The position numbers and the translations under genes are program-made. A stretch of 64,000 bases of DNA from DATAOG01 sp963782885 (GTDB lineage Bacteria > Pseudomonadota > Alphaproteobacteria > Geminicoccales > Geminicoccaceae). Location: positions 620,001 through 684,000 of the forward strand of contig CAWALL010000008.1 in the NCBI GenBank assembly GCA_963782885.1. Direction: 5' to 3'. The notes below the pieces were generated by a model, which saw only the letters and a list, made by a program, of their open reading frames with translations, did not search any database and had not been told where the DNA came from. The stretch's first letter is position 1; each line of letters opens with the position of its first letter. This document shows, piece after piece, positions 1-8,645 of the stretch.

Positions 1-2
1 GC

Positions 3-356
3 ATCGTCGAGGGCATGCTGGCCTCGGGCTACACGATGGAGACGATGCCGCCGATCTGCACCGGCGCCGACGGCGACTACGTGCAGTGGTGGCGCGAGGC
101 CCGCGACAAGTACGGCTACACTGCGACCGGGCTGAACGCCGATCCCGAGATCGGCGCGTGGGCCGCCTACTACCTCGCCCGCATCCTGCTCGATGACGAC
201 AACCAGCCCAAGGACTGGTTCGCGCCGTCGGTGCCGACCAACGACGGCAACATCGATTCCTATGCCGACGTCACCGGCGAGCGCATCCCGGTGCAGACCT
301 TCAAGTTCGACCAGATCCCGGCCGTGTTCACCCGGACCGACAAGCTGCCGGGCTGA
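3..356 (+). CDS. Sugar ABC transporter periplasmic binding protein, C-terminal part
   Basis: The reading frame is open from the window edge, so only the last 118 residues are visible and the start lies upstream. The translation ends with a region typical of periplasmic binding proteins of the ribose/RbsB type (periplasmic-binding-protein fold I): a helix around AAYYLARILLDD followed by short strands, then a terminal segment close to the stop. It is the first gene of an operon that continues with an RbsA-type ATPase and RbsC-type permeases starting 32 bases downstream, which supports the role as the solute receptor of that importer. The substrate cannot be told from this fragment. The downstream SMP-30 lactonase suggests an aldose or a related sugar. 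Confidence 0.72.
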   Translation: MVEGMLASGYTMETMPPICTGADGDYVQWWREARDKYGYTATGLNADPEIGAWAAYYLARILLDDDNQPKDWFAPSVPTNDGNIDSYADVTGERIPVQTFKFDQIPAVFTRTDKLPG

Positions 357-387
357 GCGCACGAGCGCAGCCTTCGTGAGGGCGAGG

Positions 388-2886
388 ATGGCCGAGGCGG
401 CCTGCGCTGTGCCTGCGCGGCCGGTCGCGCGGGATCCCGGACCATCGGCGGAAGGCGGGACCGAAGCCCCGCTTCTGCTGATGACCGGGGTCAGCAGGTC
501 CTTCGGCACGACGCGGGCGGTGCAGCAGGTCGACTTCGCGGTGCGGCCGGCGGAGATCGTCGGCCTGATGGGCGGCAACGGCGCCGGTAAGAGCACGCTG
601 ATGAAGCTCGTCGGCGGCCTGCTCGCACCCGATGAGGGCGCGATCGAGCTGTTGCGCCAGCCCCTGGGGCCACGGCACTCGCCGCGGGCGGCCATGGCAG
701 CCGGTCTGCGCTTCGTGCACCAGGAGCTCTCGCTGTGCGCCAACCTGCGCATCTACGAGAACTTCGCCCTCGAGCTGCCGGACGTCATCCGGGGCGCGCG
801 CTGGCGGAACACCGGCGCCGAGTTCGCCAAGGCGGCGCTCGACGACGTGTTCCCGAACCACGGCATCGATCCGCGCGCCAAGGTCAGCGCGCTCTCCCTG
901 TCGCAGCGGCAGATGGTCGAGATCGCCCGCGCCGCCGGCCATCCGGCCACGCGCCTGCTGATCCTGGACGAGCCGACCTCGTCGCTCGGCTCACGGCAGG
1001 CCGAGCAGCTGCGCGCCTACATGAAACGGCGGCGGGACGACGGCATCTCCTTCATCTTCATCTCGCACCGGCTGCACGAATCGCTCGACGTCGCGGACCG
1101 GGTGACCGTGATGCGCAACGGCCGGGTCGCCTGGGCCGGCGAGACCGGCGGCATCGGCGTCGCCCGGCTGATGGAACTGCTGGGCGGCAAGCACACCGCG
1201 ATCGACGTGGCCCAGCCGACGGCCGCCGCACGGGCGCGCGATGCCCTCGTCCGCCTCCGCGATCTCCGCCAGGGATCGCTGCGCGGCGTCAGCCTCGAGG
1301 TCACTCGCGGCGAGATCGTCGGCCTCGCCGGGCTCGAGGGCAGCGGCCAGCGCGAGGTTCTGCGCGCGGTCTTCGCCGGAGGGCAGGGCGCCGGCGACGT
1401 CACGGTCGGCGGCAAGGTCGCCTTCGTCTCCGGCGACCGGACCAGCGAGGGCATCTTCCCGCTGTGGTCGATCGGCGAGAACATCGCCGTCTCGAGCCTC
1501 GGACGGCTGAGCCGCTGGGGGCTGATCTCGACGAGGCGCCTGCGGGCGCTGACCGCGGGCTGGATCGAGAAGCTCAAGGTGCAGGCCAGCTCGGAAGCGG
1601 CCGAGATCACCTCGCTCAGCGGCGGCAACCAGCAGAAGGTCGTGATCGCGCGCGCCTTGGCCGCCGACGCCAGCATCGTCCTCCTCGACGATCCGACGCG
1701 CGGCGTCGACATGGGCACCAAGTCGGATCTCTACCGCCTGTTCCGCGGCCTCGCCGACGACGGCCGGGCGGTCCTCTGGTACTCGACCGACGACACCGAA
1801 TTCGCCGAGTGCGATCGCACGCTGGTGATGCGCGACGGCGCGGTGACCGCCGAATACAGCCGCGGCGAGACCTCGCCGGAGCGGTTGGTCGCGGCCTCGT
1901 TCCGGCAGGTCGAGGGGCAGGTCGACACCGACCACGCCCAGCGCACCGCCGAGCGCGCCCGGCGGCGTGAAGCGCTGGTCTCCATGTTGATTCCGCTCGT
2001 CACCTTTGCCGCCGTCTTCGCCACCAGCATTGCGCAGAATCCGCTGATCTTCTCGGCCCTGGGCCTGAAGCTCGTGTTCTCCGCCGCGTTCGCGCTGTCG
2101 TTCGCGACGATCAGCCAGCTGTTCGTCATCACCGCCGGCGACATCGATCTGGGCCTCGGCAATTTCATCGGGCTCGTGAACGCGGTCGCGGCCACGTGGC
2201 TCGTGAGCGACCCCTGGCTCGCGCTGCTCTGCCTGCTCGGCATGCTCGCCGCCTACCCGCTGATGGGGCTGTTCATCGATGCGCGCCGGGTGCCGGCGAT
2301 CATCGTCACCCTCGGCCTGTCGTTCGTCTGGCTGGGGCTGGCGGCGTGGCGCCTGCCGCGCGCCGGCGGCTCGGCGCCGGGCTGGCTGGTCGATCTCCTG
2401 CGCATCCAGGTTCCGGTCGTGCCGCTGCCGGTGCTGCTCGCCGTGGTGCCGGCGATCGTCGCCTATCTGGTACTGTTCGTCTGGCGCTATGGCGCGGTCA
2501 TGCGCGGCTACGGCGCGAGCCCGCGCGCGATCGAGGCGGCCGGCTGGTCGACCCGGCGGGCCAAGGCGACGCTCTATGCCATCGCCGGCGGCTTCGCGGT
2601 CCTCGCCGGGATCATCGTCACCGCCAGCACGCGCGGCGGCGATCCGACCGGTTCGGTGTCGATGACGCTGCTCTCGGTCGCCGCGGTGATTCTCGGCGGC
2701 GCCGCGTTCTCGGGCGGCCTGGTCGCGCCGATCGGTGCCCTGTTCGGCACGCTGACGCTGGTGATGGTCGGCACGCTGCTCTCGCTGTTCGAGGTCAACG
2801 CGGTCTATCTGCCCATGGTCCAGGGGCTGATGTTGCTCGGCGCGATCGGCGTGCGCACGCTGCTGATCGGCAGGAGCGCGTCATGA
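388..2886 (+). CDS. Fused sugar ABC transporter: RbsA-type double ATPase plus RbsC-type permease
   Basis: This 832-residue protein carries three modules that normally sit on two polypeptides. Residues about 30-255 form the first ATPase (Walker A GGNGAGKST, signature LSLSQRQ, Walker B LLILDEPTS). Residues about 285-510 form the second (degenerate P-loop GLEGSGQR, signature LSGGNQQKV, LLDDPTRGVD), as in RbsA/XylG/MglA. After a basic linker, residues about 535-830 hold some eight hydrophobic segments and the GDIDLGLG motif of RbsC-type permeases. The ATG at 388 is preferred because an in-frame earlier start at 193 would lie inside the preceding binding-protein gene. The next gene overlaps by ATGA. 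The fusion frame is continuous with no stop, so it looks native. Together with the next permease it would give a heterodimeric membrane domain. Family assignment is firm; the substrate is unknown. Confidence 0.88.
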   Translation: MAEAACAVPARPVARDPGPSAEGGTEAPLLLMTGVSRSFGTTRAVQQVDFAVRPAEIVGLMGGNGAGKSTLMKLVGGLLAPDEGAIELLRQPLGPRHSPRAAMAAGLRFVHQELSLCANLRIYENFALELPDVIRGARWRNTGAEFAKAALDDVFPNHGIDPRAKVSALSLSQRQMVEIARAAGHPATRLLILDEPTSSLGSRQAEQLRAYMKRRRDDGISFIFISHRLHESLDVADRVTVMRNGRVAWAGETGGIGVARLMELLGGKHTAIDVAQPTAAARARDALVRLRDLRQGSLRGVSLEVTRGEIVGLAGLEGSGQREVLRAVFAGGQGAGDVTVGGKVAFVSGDRTSEGIFPLWSIGENIAVSSLGRLSRWGLISTRRLRALTAGWIEKLKVQASSEAAEITSLSGGNQQKVVIARALAADASIVLLDDPTRGVDMGTKSDLYRLFRGLADDGRAVLWYSTDDTEFAECDRTLVMRDGAVTAEYSRGETSPERLVAASFRQVEGQVDTDHAQRTAERARRREALVSMLIPLVTFAAVFATSIAQNPLIFSALGLKLVFSAAFALSFATISQLFVITAGDIDLGLGNFIGLVNAVAATWLVSDPWLALLCLLGMLAAYPLMGLFIDARRVPAIIVTLGLSFVWLGLAAWRLPRAGGSAPGWLVDLLRIQVPVVPLPVLLAVVPAIVAYLVLFVWRYGAVMRGYGASPRAIEAAGWSTRRAKATLYAIAGGFAVLAGIIVTASTRGGDPTGSVSMTLLSVAAVILGGAAFSGGLVAPIGALFGTLTLVMVGTLLSLFEVNAVYLPMVQGLMLLGAIGVRTLLIGRSAS

Positions 2887-3881
2887 CCGCGCCGGCGCTC
2901 GATCTGCGGCGCCAGACCTGGTTCTGGCCGGCGGCGGCGAGTGCGCTGCTGATGGTCTTGATCGTGATGCTCTCGGAGCAGTTCCGGATCGGCATTCTGA
3001 CCGCCAATCTGGCCGCGGCCTCGTTCCTCGCGCTGGTCGGCATCGGCCAGATGTTCCCCGTGGCCTCCGGCGAAGGCGGCATCGATCTGTCGATCCCGTT
3101 CGTGATGAACTTCTGCGCCTTCCTCGCGGTCAAGCTGATCTCGCCGCAGCCCGCCGCGGTCGTGCTGGTGCTGCTGGCGAGCATCGCCTTCGGCGTCCTG
3201 GTCGGCACGGTCAACGGCCTGATCGTCGTGCGCTTCCGGATTCCGCCGATCATCGGCACCTTGGCGGTCGGTTTCGTCGTGCTCACGCTGGTGCAACTCA
3301 TCTCGGTCGGCGGCGACACGACGTTCGGCAACCGGGCGGTCACCAACCTGATCCGCTCGAACCTCGCGGGCATCCCGACCCCGTTCTTCTTCGTGCTGGC
3401 GATCGGCGGCCTCGCCACGCTCGTGGTCCGGCGCACGCCTTACGGCCAGGCCCTGCTCGCGGTCGGCCAGAGCCGCCGGGCGGCGTTCCTGTCCGGGATT
3501 GCCGTCAAGACGACCGTGCTGCTCGCCTTCGTCGTCAGCGGCGCGCTCGCCGGCCTGACCGGCGCCCTGCTGGCGGCCTCCGTGGGCAGCGCCGACATGG
3601 AACTCGGCAACCCGTTCCTGTTGACCAGCGTCGGTGCGGTCGTGCTCGGCGGCAACCGCATCGCCGGCGGCACCATGTCGATCGTCGGTACCGTGTTCGG
3701 CGCCCTTCTGCTGACCCTGCTGGTCGCGGCGGTGACCATTGCGGGCCTGCCGATCGAAGCCAAGAACATCGCCAGCGGCCTGGTGATCACCCTGGTCCTG
3801 GTCATGGCCAACGCGCCCGAGGGACCTGTCCGAACGCCACTCCAATTCCTCGAGCGGCTCAGAGCGTCGACCGGAGAGTGA
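2883..3881 (+). CDS. Sugar ABC transporter permease, RbsC family
   Basis: A 332-residue integral membrane protein with about nine or ten hydrophobic segments and the GEGGIDLSIP motif that corresponds to the conserved GxIDLS of RbsC/XylH/AraH-type permeases. The ATG overlaps the stop of the ATPase-permease fusion (ATGA), which implies translational coupling. It presumably pairs with the permease half fused to the ATPase upstream, so that the two halves form the channel. The C-terminal part (AVVLGGNRIAGGTMSIVG) is the usual permease/ATPase contact region of the family. The substrate is not determined. The gene is followed after one base by the SMP-30 lactonase, so it belongs to the same transcript. 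Confidence 0.88.
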   Translation: MTAPALDLRRQTWFWPAAASALLMVLIVMLSEQFRIGILTANLAAASFLALVGIGQMFPVASGEGGIDLSIPFVMNFCAFLAVKLISPQPAAVVLVLLASIAFGVLVGTVNGLIVVRFRIPPIIGTLAVGFVVLTLVQLISVGGDTTFGNRAVTNLIRSNLAGIPTPFFFVLAIGGLATLVVRRTPYGQALLAVGQSRRAAFLSGIAVKTTVLLAFVVSGALAGLTGALLAASVGSADMELGNPFLLTSVGAVVLGGNRIAGGTMSIVGTVFGALLLTLLVAAVTIAGLPIEAKNIASGLVITLVLVMANAPEGPVRTPLQFLERLRASTGE

Positions 3882-3882
3882 G

Positions 3883-4872
3883 ATGAGGGACGTCGCGACG
3901 AAGTACGCGTTGGACCGCGACTGGACCAGCGGGGTCATCGGCTATCCCGATCCGGCGATCGAGGCCCTGGATCCGCGCTTCGAGCGCCACCGGCTGCCGG
4001 CGACCGCGATCGAGCGGCTCTGGACCGGCGCGCGTTGGGCGGAAGGGCCGGTCTGGTTCGGCGACGCCCGCTGCCTGCTGTTCAGCGACATCCCCAACGA
4101 GCGGATCCTCTGCTGGTCGGAGATGACCGGGGCGGTGAGCGTCTACCGGTCGCCCTCGAGCAGCGCCAACGGCAACACCCGGGATCGTCAGGGGCGGCTG
4201 ATCACCTGCGAGCAGGCCGGGCGGCGGGTGACGCGCACGGAGATCGACGGCAGCATCACCCTGCTGATCGACCGCTTCGACGGCCGGCGGCTCAACGCGC
4301 CGAACGACGTTGTCGTGCATCCGGACGGACACGTCTGGTTCAGCGATCCCGGCTACGGCATCCTGTCCAACTACGAGGGCTGGCGCGCCGAGTTCGAGCT
4401 GCCGACCCGGGTCTACCGGCTCGACCCGCTGAGCGGCCGCGCGAGCGTCGTGATCGAGGAGCTGACCCGCCCCAACGGCCTCTGCTTCTCGCCCGATTAC
4501 ACCAGGCTCTACGTCGTCGATACCGGCTGCACCGACGATCCCGCCCACCACCGGAACATCCTGGTCTACGACGTGAACGACGGCTCCAAGGTCGACCACG
4601 GGCGGACGTTCTGCGACCTCGCGCCGGGCCGGAGCGACGGCATCCGCTGCGACACCGACGGGAACCTCTGGTCGGCCTCCGGCTTCGGCGGGCCCGAGAC
4701 CAACGGCATCCGGGTGTTCGCGCCCGACGGCAGCCCGATCGGCATGATCCATCTGCCGGAGCCGACCTCGAACCTGTGCTTCGGCGGCCGGAAGCGGAAC
4801 CGGCTGTTCATCACCGGCAGCCAGTCGCTCTACTCGCTGCACGTCGAAGCTCAGGGCGTCCCCTATGCCTGA
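3883..4872 (+). CDS. SMP-30/gluconolactonase family protein
   Basis: A 329-residue six-bladed beta-propeller lactonase of the SMP-30/regucalcin family. The family opens sugar lactones with a divalent metal held by one Glu, one Asn and one Asp. The matching sites are visible: Glu in WAEGPVW, Asn in NAPNDVVV, a second Asn in RPNGLCFSPD and the Asp in GRSDGIRCDTDGNLW. There is no signal peptide, so it acts in the cytoplasm. The start lies two bases after the permease stop and behind a purine-rich GGAGAG. Being inside a sugar importer operon, it probably hydrolyses the lactone formed by oxidation of the imported sugar. The dehydrogenase for that step is not in the visible part of the operon. The family call is strong; the exact lactone is unknown. 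Confidence 0.85.
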   Translation: MRDVATKYALDRDWTSGVIGYPDPAIEALDPRFERHRLPATAIERLWTGARWAEGPVWFGDARCLLFSDIPNERILCWSEMTGAVSVYRSPSSSANGNTRDRQGRLITCEQAGRRVTRTEIDGSITLLIDRFDGRRLNAPNDVVVHPDGHVWFSDPGYGILSNYEGWRAEFELPTRVYRLDPLSGRASVVIEELTRPNGLCFSPDYTRLYVVDTGCTDDPAHHRNILVYDVNDGSKVDHGRTFCDLAPGRSDGIRCDTDGNLWSASGFGGPETNGIRVFAPDGSPIGMIHLPEPTSNLCFGGRKRNRLFITGSQSLYSLHVEAQGVPYA

Positions 4873-4962
4873 CGCCCGGCGCCGCCGCGACCGCGATGGC
4901 CGCCGTCACGAGCGCGCGTCCCGCCCGCCGGCATCGGCCGGCCGGACCCGCAGCCTCGAGGG

Positions 4963-5706
4963 ATGATCAGCCGACTTACCCGGCCAGCCCTGGGCGCCGA
5001 TCCGATCCGGCGCCGCAAGCTGTCGCGCGACGTGCTCGAGCGCCTGCTCGCGCTGATCAACAGCGGCGAGATCAAGCCCGGCCACTATCTGCCGTCGGAG
5101 CGGCAGCTCACGGAGTCGTTCAAGGTCGGCCGGCCGGCGGTGCGCGAGGCGCTGCAGGAGCTGCAGCGCATGGGCCTGATCGTGATCAGCCAGGGCGCCG
5201 GCGCCCGGGTCGTCGAGGCGACCGCGCGCACCGTGCTCGAGCAGATGGCCGGCACGGCGCAGCACATCCTCTCGACCTCGCCCCAGAGCCTCGAGCATCT
5301 CAAGGAGGCGCGGCTGTTCTTCGAGATGGGGATGGCGCGGATGGCGGCCGCCCGGGCGACCGACGAGGACGTCCGCGACCTCGCCCGGTGCATCGCCGAG
5401 CAGGAGGCGGCCGGCGACAACTTCACAGGGTTCCTCAAGGCCGACATGGCCTTCCACCGAAGGCTCGCCCAGACCATCGGCAATCCGATCTTCGTCGCGG
5501 TGACCGAGGCCATGCTCGGCTGGCTCGCCGAGTACCACGTCGGCCTCGTGCGCAAGGTCGGGCGCGAGCGCAAGACCGTCTCCGAGCACCAGCAGATCCT
5601 CGAGCGGATCGCCGCGCACGACGTCGAGGGCGCGGCCGCGGCGATGCACGCCCACCTGACGCGCGCGCAGGACCTCTACGTCTCGACCGACGCGCAGGAC
5701 GCCTGA
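4963..5706 (+). CDS. GntR-family transcriptional regulator, FadR subgroup
   Basis: A 247-residue regulator. Residues about 15-80 form the winged helix-turn-helix (LPSERQLTESFKVGRPAVRE is the classic GntR recognition segment). Residues about 100-230 form the all-helical FCD effector domain, with acidic and histidine residues such as DMAFHRRL that in this family bind a metal and a carboxylated or sugar-acid ligand. It is the last gene of the sugar operon, 90 bases after the lactonase, and likely controls it in response to the substrate or an aldonate product. Regulation of the upstream operon is inferred from position. No operator could be checked because the operon promoter lies before the window. 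Confidence 0.85.
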   Translation: MISRLTRPALGADPIRRRKLSRDVLERLLALINSGEIKPGHYLPSERQLTESFKVGRPAVREALQELQRMGLIVISQGAGARVVEATARTVLEQMAGTAQHILSTSPQSLEHLKEARLFFEMGMARMAAARATDEDVRDLARCIAEQEAAGDNFTGFLKADMAFHRRLAQTIGNPIFVAVTEAMLGWLAEYHVGLVRKVGRERKTVSEHQQILERIAAHDVEGAAAAMHAHLTRAQDLYVSTDAQDA

Positions 5707-6352
5707 GGGCGAAAGGTCCGGATGCCGATCGCGTCCGGCCCGTGCCTCCGATCGAAGACAAAGTCCGACCGCGCGCGCTGCACGCCCATCGACTGAGCCC
5801 GGACGCCCGTATTGCCAGTTCGACTGCGTTCCGCGCCGACGCGACCACTAAAACGCCTGATCGAGCCGATCGGGAGCATGTGATACACAGCACTACTTCG
5901 ACCACGCGTCGTCGGTGACCTGGCAAACTGATCGCCGCTCTGCCGCGCGCGGCCTCGACCCGTCTGTCCTGTGTCAGGCCGGCGCTCCATCAGCTGCATG
6001 TGTTTGCGCACCGGGCCGACGGGTTCATCCTGACCAAGCGCTGGTTCCACGCCCCCGGCTGGCTGCCGGCCCAGCCTTTGACGCCCGCGGCGCCGTTCGC
6101 ATCCGGACTCAGTCCGATCTCGCGTGGCGAACACCTGCTCGAGCTGTACGCCCTCGCCAGTCCCACGGCACTGGCCTGGACCTGGTTTGCCTGAGCCTGT
6201 CCGCCATTGCTGCCGCGCTCGCTCCGGGCTCGCCGCCGGGGCCGCCGCGCACGCGGCGAACTCGGACCCAAAAATCGCTGGTTGAACAAATCAGGAGCCC
6301 GTGCTAGACGCCTACAATCGATTCCTGGAACAGCAGAGCTGATGGCTCAGAC
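5707..6352 (+). other. Intergenic stretch without a convincing gene
   Basis: About 650 bases between the FadR-type regulator and the small XRE regulator. Short frames exist on both strands, but their composition is Arg/Pro/Ser-rich, none has a clear ribosome site and none resembles a known family. A TACAAT hexamer at 6313-6318 could serve as a -10 element for the XRE gene that starts at 6353, but no good -35 lies at the proper distance. Nothing else was recognised here. It may hold decayed coding sequence. Confidence 0.5.
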
Positions 6353-6598
6353 GTGATCACCGCCGGCCAGATCCGGGCGGCGCGGGCGTTGCTTGGCATG
6401 GATCAGCGGGCGCTCGCCGCGGCTGCCGACCTGTCGGTGCCGACCATCCAGCGCATGGAGGCGAGCGAGGGCGTGGTCCGCGGCCACGTCGATTCGCTGA
6501 TGAAGCTGATCACCGCCCTGGACGCGGCCGGCCTCGAACTGATCAACGAGGGCGCGGCGAGCCAGGGGGGCGGGCGCGGCGTGCGGCTGAAGGCATGA
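6353..6598 (+). CDS. Small XRE-type helix-turn-helix regulator
   Basis: An 81-residue protein that is almost entirely one Cro/CI helix-turn-helix: ITAGQIRAARALLGMDQRAL for the first helices and LSVPTIQRMEA for the recognition helix, ending GGRGVRLKA. This small single-domain form is common in alphaproteobacteria, often beside transporter or membrane-complex genes. The GTG start is chosen because there is no usable in-frame start between it and a stop at 6305. Only 37 bases separate it from the hyf-like operon on the same strand, so it may be co-transcribed with that operon and control it. That link is inference from position. It has no ligand domain, so any signal would have to come from a partner. 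Confidence 0.75.
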   Translation: MITAGQIRAARALLGMDQRALAAAADLSVPTIQRMEASEGVVRGHVDSLMKLITALDAAGLELINEGAASQGGGRGVRLKA

Positions 6599-6635
6599 CC
6601 AAGGGGCCAGTCCGGTCGGCGGCGCGGAGCCGGGC

Positions 6636-8645
6636 ATGCCGCTCGCGCTGATCCTGGTCGGCGTCCTGCTGCTGCTCGCGACCGGCGCGGCCGCGCCGGC
6701 GGTGCGCGCCGACGCGACCCGCCTCGTCTATGGCGCCAGCGCCGCGCTGACGACGATCCTGTTGCTGCTCGCTCTCGGCCGCCTGGTCGCCGGCGGGGGC
6801 GCGGTCACGACCCTGGTCCTGCCGCTCGGTCTGCCCTGGATCGGCGCCCACCTCCGGCTCGATGCGCTGGCCGCGTTCTTCCTGGTCGTGGTCAACCTGG
6901 GCGGCGCCGGGGCCGCGATCTACGGGCTCGGCTACGGCGCCCACGAGCAGGCCCCGGCCCGCGTCCTGCCGTTCTTCCCGGCCTTTCTCGCCGGCATGAA
7001 CCTCGTGGTCCTGGCCGACGACGCCTTCACCTTCCTGCTCGCCTGGGAGTTCATGTCGCTCGGCTCCTGGGCCCTGGTCATGGCTCATCACCGCGAGCCC
7101 GGCAACGCGCACGCGGGCTACGTCTACCTGGTCATGGCGAGCTTCGGCACGCTCGCGCTGCTGCTCGCGTTCGGCCTGCTCGCGGGCCCGAGCGGCGGCT
7201 ATGCCTTCGATGCGATCCGGAGCGCTCATCTGCCGCCCGACCTCACCGCGCTGGTGCTGGCGCTGGTCCTGCTCGGCGCCGGCTCCAAGGCCGGCCTCGT
7301 GCCGCTCCACGTCTGGCTGCCGCTCGCCCATCCGGCCGCTCCCAGCCACGTCTCGGCGCTGATGAGCGGCGTCATGACCAAGGTCGCGGTCTATGCCTTC
7401 GTGCGCATCGTCTTCGACCTCTTGGGCCCGCCGGTCTGGTGGTGGAGCCTGGTCGTGCTGGCGCTGGGCGGCATCACCGCCGTGCTGGGGGTGCTCTACG
7501 CGCTGATGCAGCACGACCTGAAGCGCCTGCTCGCCTACCACACGGTCGAGAACATCGGCATCATCTTCATCGGCCTGGGCCTCGCCCTCGCCTTCGAGGC
7601 CAACGGCATGGGCGTTGCGGCCGCGCTCGCGCTGACCGCCGCGCTGTTCCACGTCCTCAACCACTCGCTGTTCAAGAGCCTCCTGTTCTTCGGCGCCGGC
7701 GCCGTGCTGAGCGCGACCGGCCTGCGCGACATGGAGAGCCTCGGCGGCCTGATCCACCGCATGCCGCAGACCGCGTTGACCTTCCTGGTCGGCGCCGCCG
7801 CGATCTCGGCGCTGCCGCCGCTCAACGGCTTCGTCTCCGAGTGGCTGACCTTCCAGGCGATCCTGCTCAGCCCCGACGTGCCGCAGTGGAGCCTGAAGTT
7901 CCTGGTGCCCGCGGTCGGCGCCGCGCTCGCCCTCTCGGCAGCGCTCGCCGCCGCCTGCTTCGTCAAGGCGTTCGGCATCACGTTCCTCGGCCGGGCGCGC
8001 AGCGCGGCGGCCGAGCGGGCAGGGGAGGTCGACCGCTGGTCGCTCGCCGCGATGTTCGCCTTCGCCGGCCTTTGCGTCTTTGCCGGCGTCTTCCCGGGCC
8101 TGATCATCGACGCGCTGGCCCCGGTCGTGACGGCGCTCGCCGACGGCGCCCGCATGCCGGTCCAGACGACGATCGCGTGGCTCACCGTGGTTCCCGTGAG
8201 CGAAAGCCGGAGCTCCTACAATGGCCTGCTCGTGCTCCTCTTCATCGCGATCTCGGCGAGCCTCGCCGCCTGGGTGATCCACCGGTTCGCCTCGAAGGCG
8301 CTCCGGCGCTCCGCAGCCTGGGACTGCGGCTTCCCGGACCCGAGCCCGATCACCCAGTACAGCGCCGGCAGCTTCGCCCAGCCGATCCGCCGCGTGTTCG
8401 GCACGCTCGCCTTCCGCGCCGCCGAGACGGTCGACATGCCGGCACCGGGCGACCTGCGGCCGGCGCACCTCCACGTCCGCCTCCAGGACCTCGCCTGGGA
8501 GGGCTTCTATGCCCCGGTCGCGGGCGCGGTCGGGGCCGCCGCCGACCGGCTCAATCACCTGCAGTTCCTGACCATCCGCAGCTATCTGATGCTCGTGTTC
8601 CTGGCCCTGATTACGCTGCTCCTGGTGCTCGCGATATGGCGCTGA
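6636..8645 (+). CDS. hyfB: Hydrogenase-4 component B-like proton-channel subunit (HyfB/HycC, NuoL/Mrp family)
   Basis: A 669-residue membrane protein, close to the usual length of HyfB. It has about 14-16 hydrophobic segments and the antiporter-like core shared with complex I NuoL/NuoM and Mrp subunits. Within it, SKAGLVPLHVWLPLAHPAAP and the following MSGVMTKVAVY carry the conserved lysine and histidine positions of the proton path. A hydrophilic C-terminal stretch (about residues 550-640) precedes a last transmembrane helix. It is the first of six overlapping genes that build an energy-converting complex in the inner membrane. Its role would be ion translocation driven by electron transfer in the HyfG/HyfI arm. 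The following gene starts inside its last codons. Confidence 0.87.
   Translation: MPLALILVGVLLLLATGAAAPAVRADATRLVYGASAALTTILLLLALGRLVAGGGAVTTLVLPLGLPWIGAHLRLDALAAFFLVVVNLGGAGAAIYGLGYGAHEQAPARVLPFFPAFLAGMNLVVLADDAFTFLLAWEFMSLGSWALVMAHHREPGNAHAGYVYLVMASFGTLALLLAFGLLAGPSGGYAFDAIRSAHLPPDLTALVLALVLLGAGSKAGLVPLHVWLPLAHPAAPSHVSALMSGVMTKVAVYAFVRIVFDLLGPPVWWWSLVVLALGGITAVLGVLYALMQHDLKRLLAYHTVENIGIIFIGLGLALAFEANGMGVAAALALTAALFHVLNHSLFKSLLFFGAGAVLSATGLRDMESLGGLIHRMPQTALTFLVGAAAISALPPLNGFVSEWLTFQAILLSPDVPQWSLKFLVPAVGAALALSAALAAACFVKAFGITFLGRARSAAAERAGEVDRWSLAAMFAFAGLCVFAGVFPGLIIDALAPVVTALADGARMPVQTTIAWLTVVPVSESRSSYNGLLVLLFIAISASLAAWVIHRFASKALRRSAAWDCGFPDPSPITQYSAGSFAQPIRRVFGTLAFRAAETVDMPAPGDLRPAHLHVRLQDLAWEGFYAPVAGAVGAAADRLNHLQFLTIRSYLMLVFLALITLLLVLAIWR

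Noticed and set aside
5915..6307. Possible 130-residue gene between the FadR-type and XRE regulators
   Set aside because: Arg/Pro/Ser-rich, no ribosome site, no family resemblance, and frames on the other strand are equally open.
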